Notes under the pieces: generated by a model | The model's database searches: none | What the model was told of the DNA's origin: nothing | Seen by the model: only the letters and a program-made list of their open reading frames with translations | In this document: in pieces, positions 5,808 to 5,884 of the stretch | How positions within the stretch are numbered: position 1 is the stretch's first letter | How the letters are laid out: each line of letters starts with the position of its first letter | Program-made: the position numbers and the translations under genes | From: JAJTYI01 sp964420145 | GTDB taxonomy: Bacteria; Patescibacteriota; Dojkabacteria; B142; OLB20 | Assembly (NCBI GenBank): GCA_964420145.1 | Contig: CAYQRB010000043.1 | Span: 1-5,884, forward strand | Length of the DNA: 5,884 nt | Direction of reading: 5' to 3'

Positions 5808-5884
5808 TTATTTATGATAGCTCCCACCATGTACTAGATTTAAAACACGAAAAAGCTGTTCAAGTAAGATAAATACTGCCATTT
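5808..5884 (-). CDS. rlmH: 23S rRNA (pseudouridine1915-N3)-methyltransferase RlmH, C-terminal end (partial)
   Basis: The minus-strand frame entering at the right edge encodes 24 residues before a TAA at 5808-5810: M-A-V-F-I-L-L-E-Q-L-F-R, then V-L-N-L-V-H-G-G-S-Y-H-K. This matches the C-terminus of RlmH (YbeA), whose members end in a '[LV]xEQ[LV]YRA...PYHK/R' helix and tail (E. coli ends PYHRE). RlmH is a SPOUT-class, SAM-dependent enzyme that methylates pseudouridine 1915 in helix 69 of 23S rRNA on assembled 70S ribosomes. Its extreme C-terminus contributes to the active site. The internal ATG at 5882 is not the start; the rest of the gene lies beyond the window. pyrD follows 28 bases downstream on the same strand. 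Confidence 0.8.
   Translation of the reverse strand, partial: MAVFILLEQLFRVLNLVHGGSYHK

Overview
The window is AT-rich, compactly coded and uses short spacers or overlaps between genes. Several traits together suggest a Candidate Phyla Radiation (Patescibacteria) bacterium, perhaps of the Microgenomates or Dojkabacteria type: secreted proteins with Thr/Pro-rich linkers and a CAP domain behind a short N-terminal anchor, a divergent PyrD, and almost no Shine-Dalgarno sequences. This placement is an inference from protein style, not from a marker gene. TGA ends one well-conserved gene (hpf), so the genetic code appears standard rather than the TGA-Gly code of Gracilibacteria.

Layout. The + strand opens with the 3' part of a surface or secreted protein (2-688): a degenerate octapeptide V-T-x-T-x-T-P-T linker followed by a DUF11-like beta domain. 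A strong rho-independent terminator follows at 709-737. From 776 to 4289 lies a tight minus-strand cluster. In transcription order it holds a CAP-domain cell-surface protein with Ig-like domains and two C-terminal membrane helices, an unrecognised polytopic membrane protein, the long-form ribosome hibernation factor HPF, and the RNA 2',3'-cyclic phosphodiesterase ThpR. Gaps in it are 1 and 17 nt, and hpf and thpR overlap by 8 nt. A 210-nt AT-rich spacer (4290-4499) separates this cluster from a 42-codon + strand ORF predicted to form a short coiled coil. The stop of that ORF overlaps the stop of the convergent pyrD gene. The right edge carries pyrD (4625-5779) and, just upstream of it in the same direction, the last 24 codons of rlmH (5808-5884).

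How the genes fit together. One theme is ribosome and RNA upkeep: RlmH modifies 23S rRNA, HPF shuts down ribosomes in stationary phase, and ThpR acts on RNA ends. The other is the cell surface: the CAP protein, its translationally adjacent membrane protein, and the Thr/Pro-linked protein. PyrD supplies pyrimidine synthesis, but its substrate pocket departs from both classical classes.

Most notable points: a class-2-shaped PyrD with a class-1-type catalytic Cys and a lost substrate Asn; the small coiled-coil ORF that contains the likely pyrD terminator; and a GC-rich first ~23 bases that may be an assembly chimera. I see no mobile element, CRISPR array or tRNA, and no convincing new multi-gene system.
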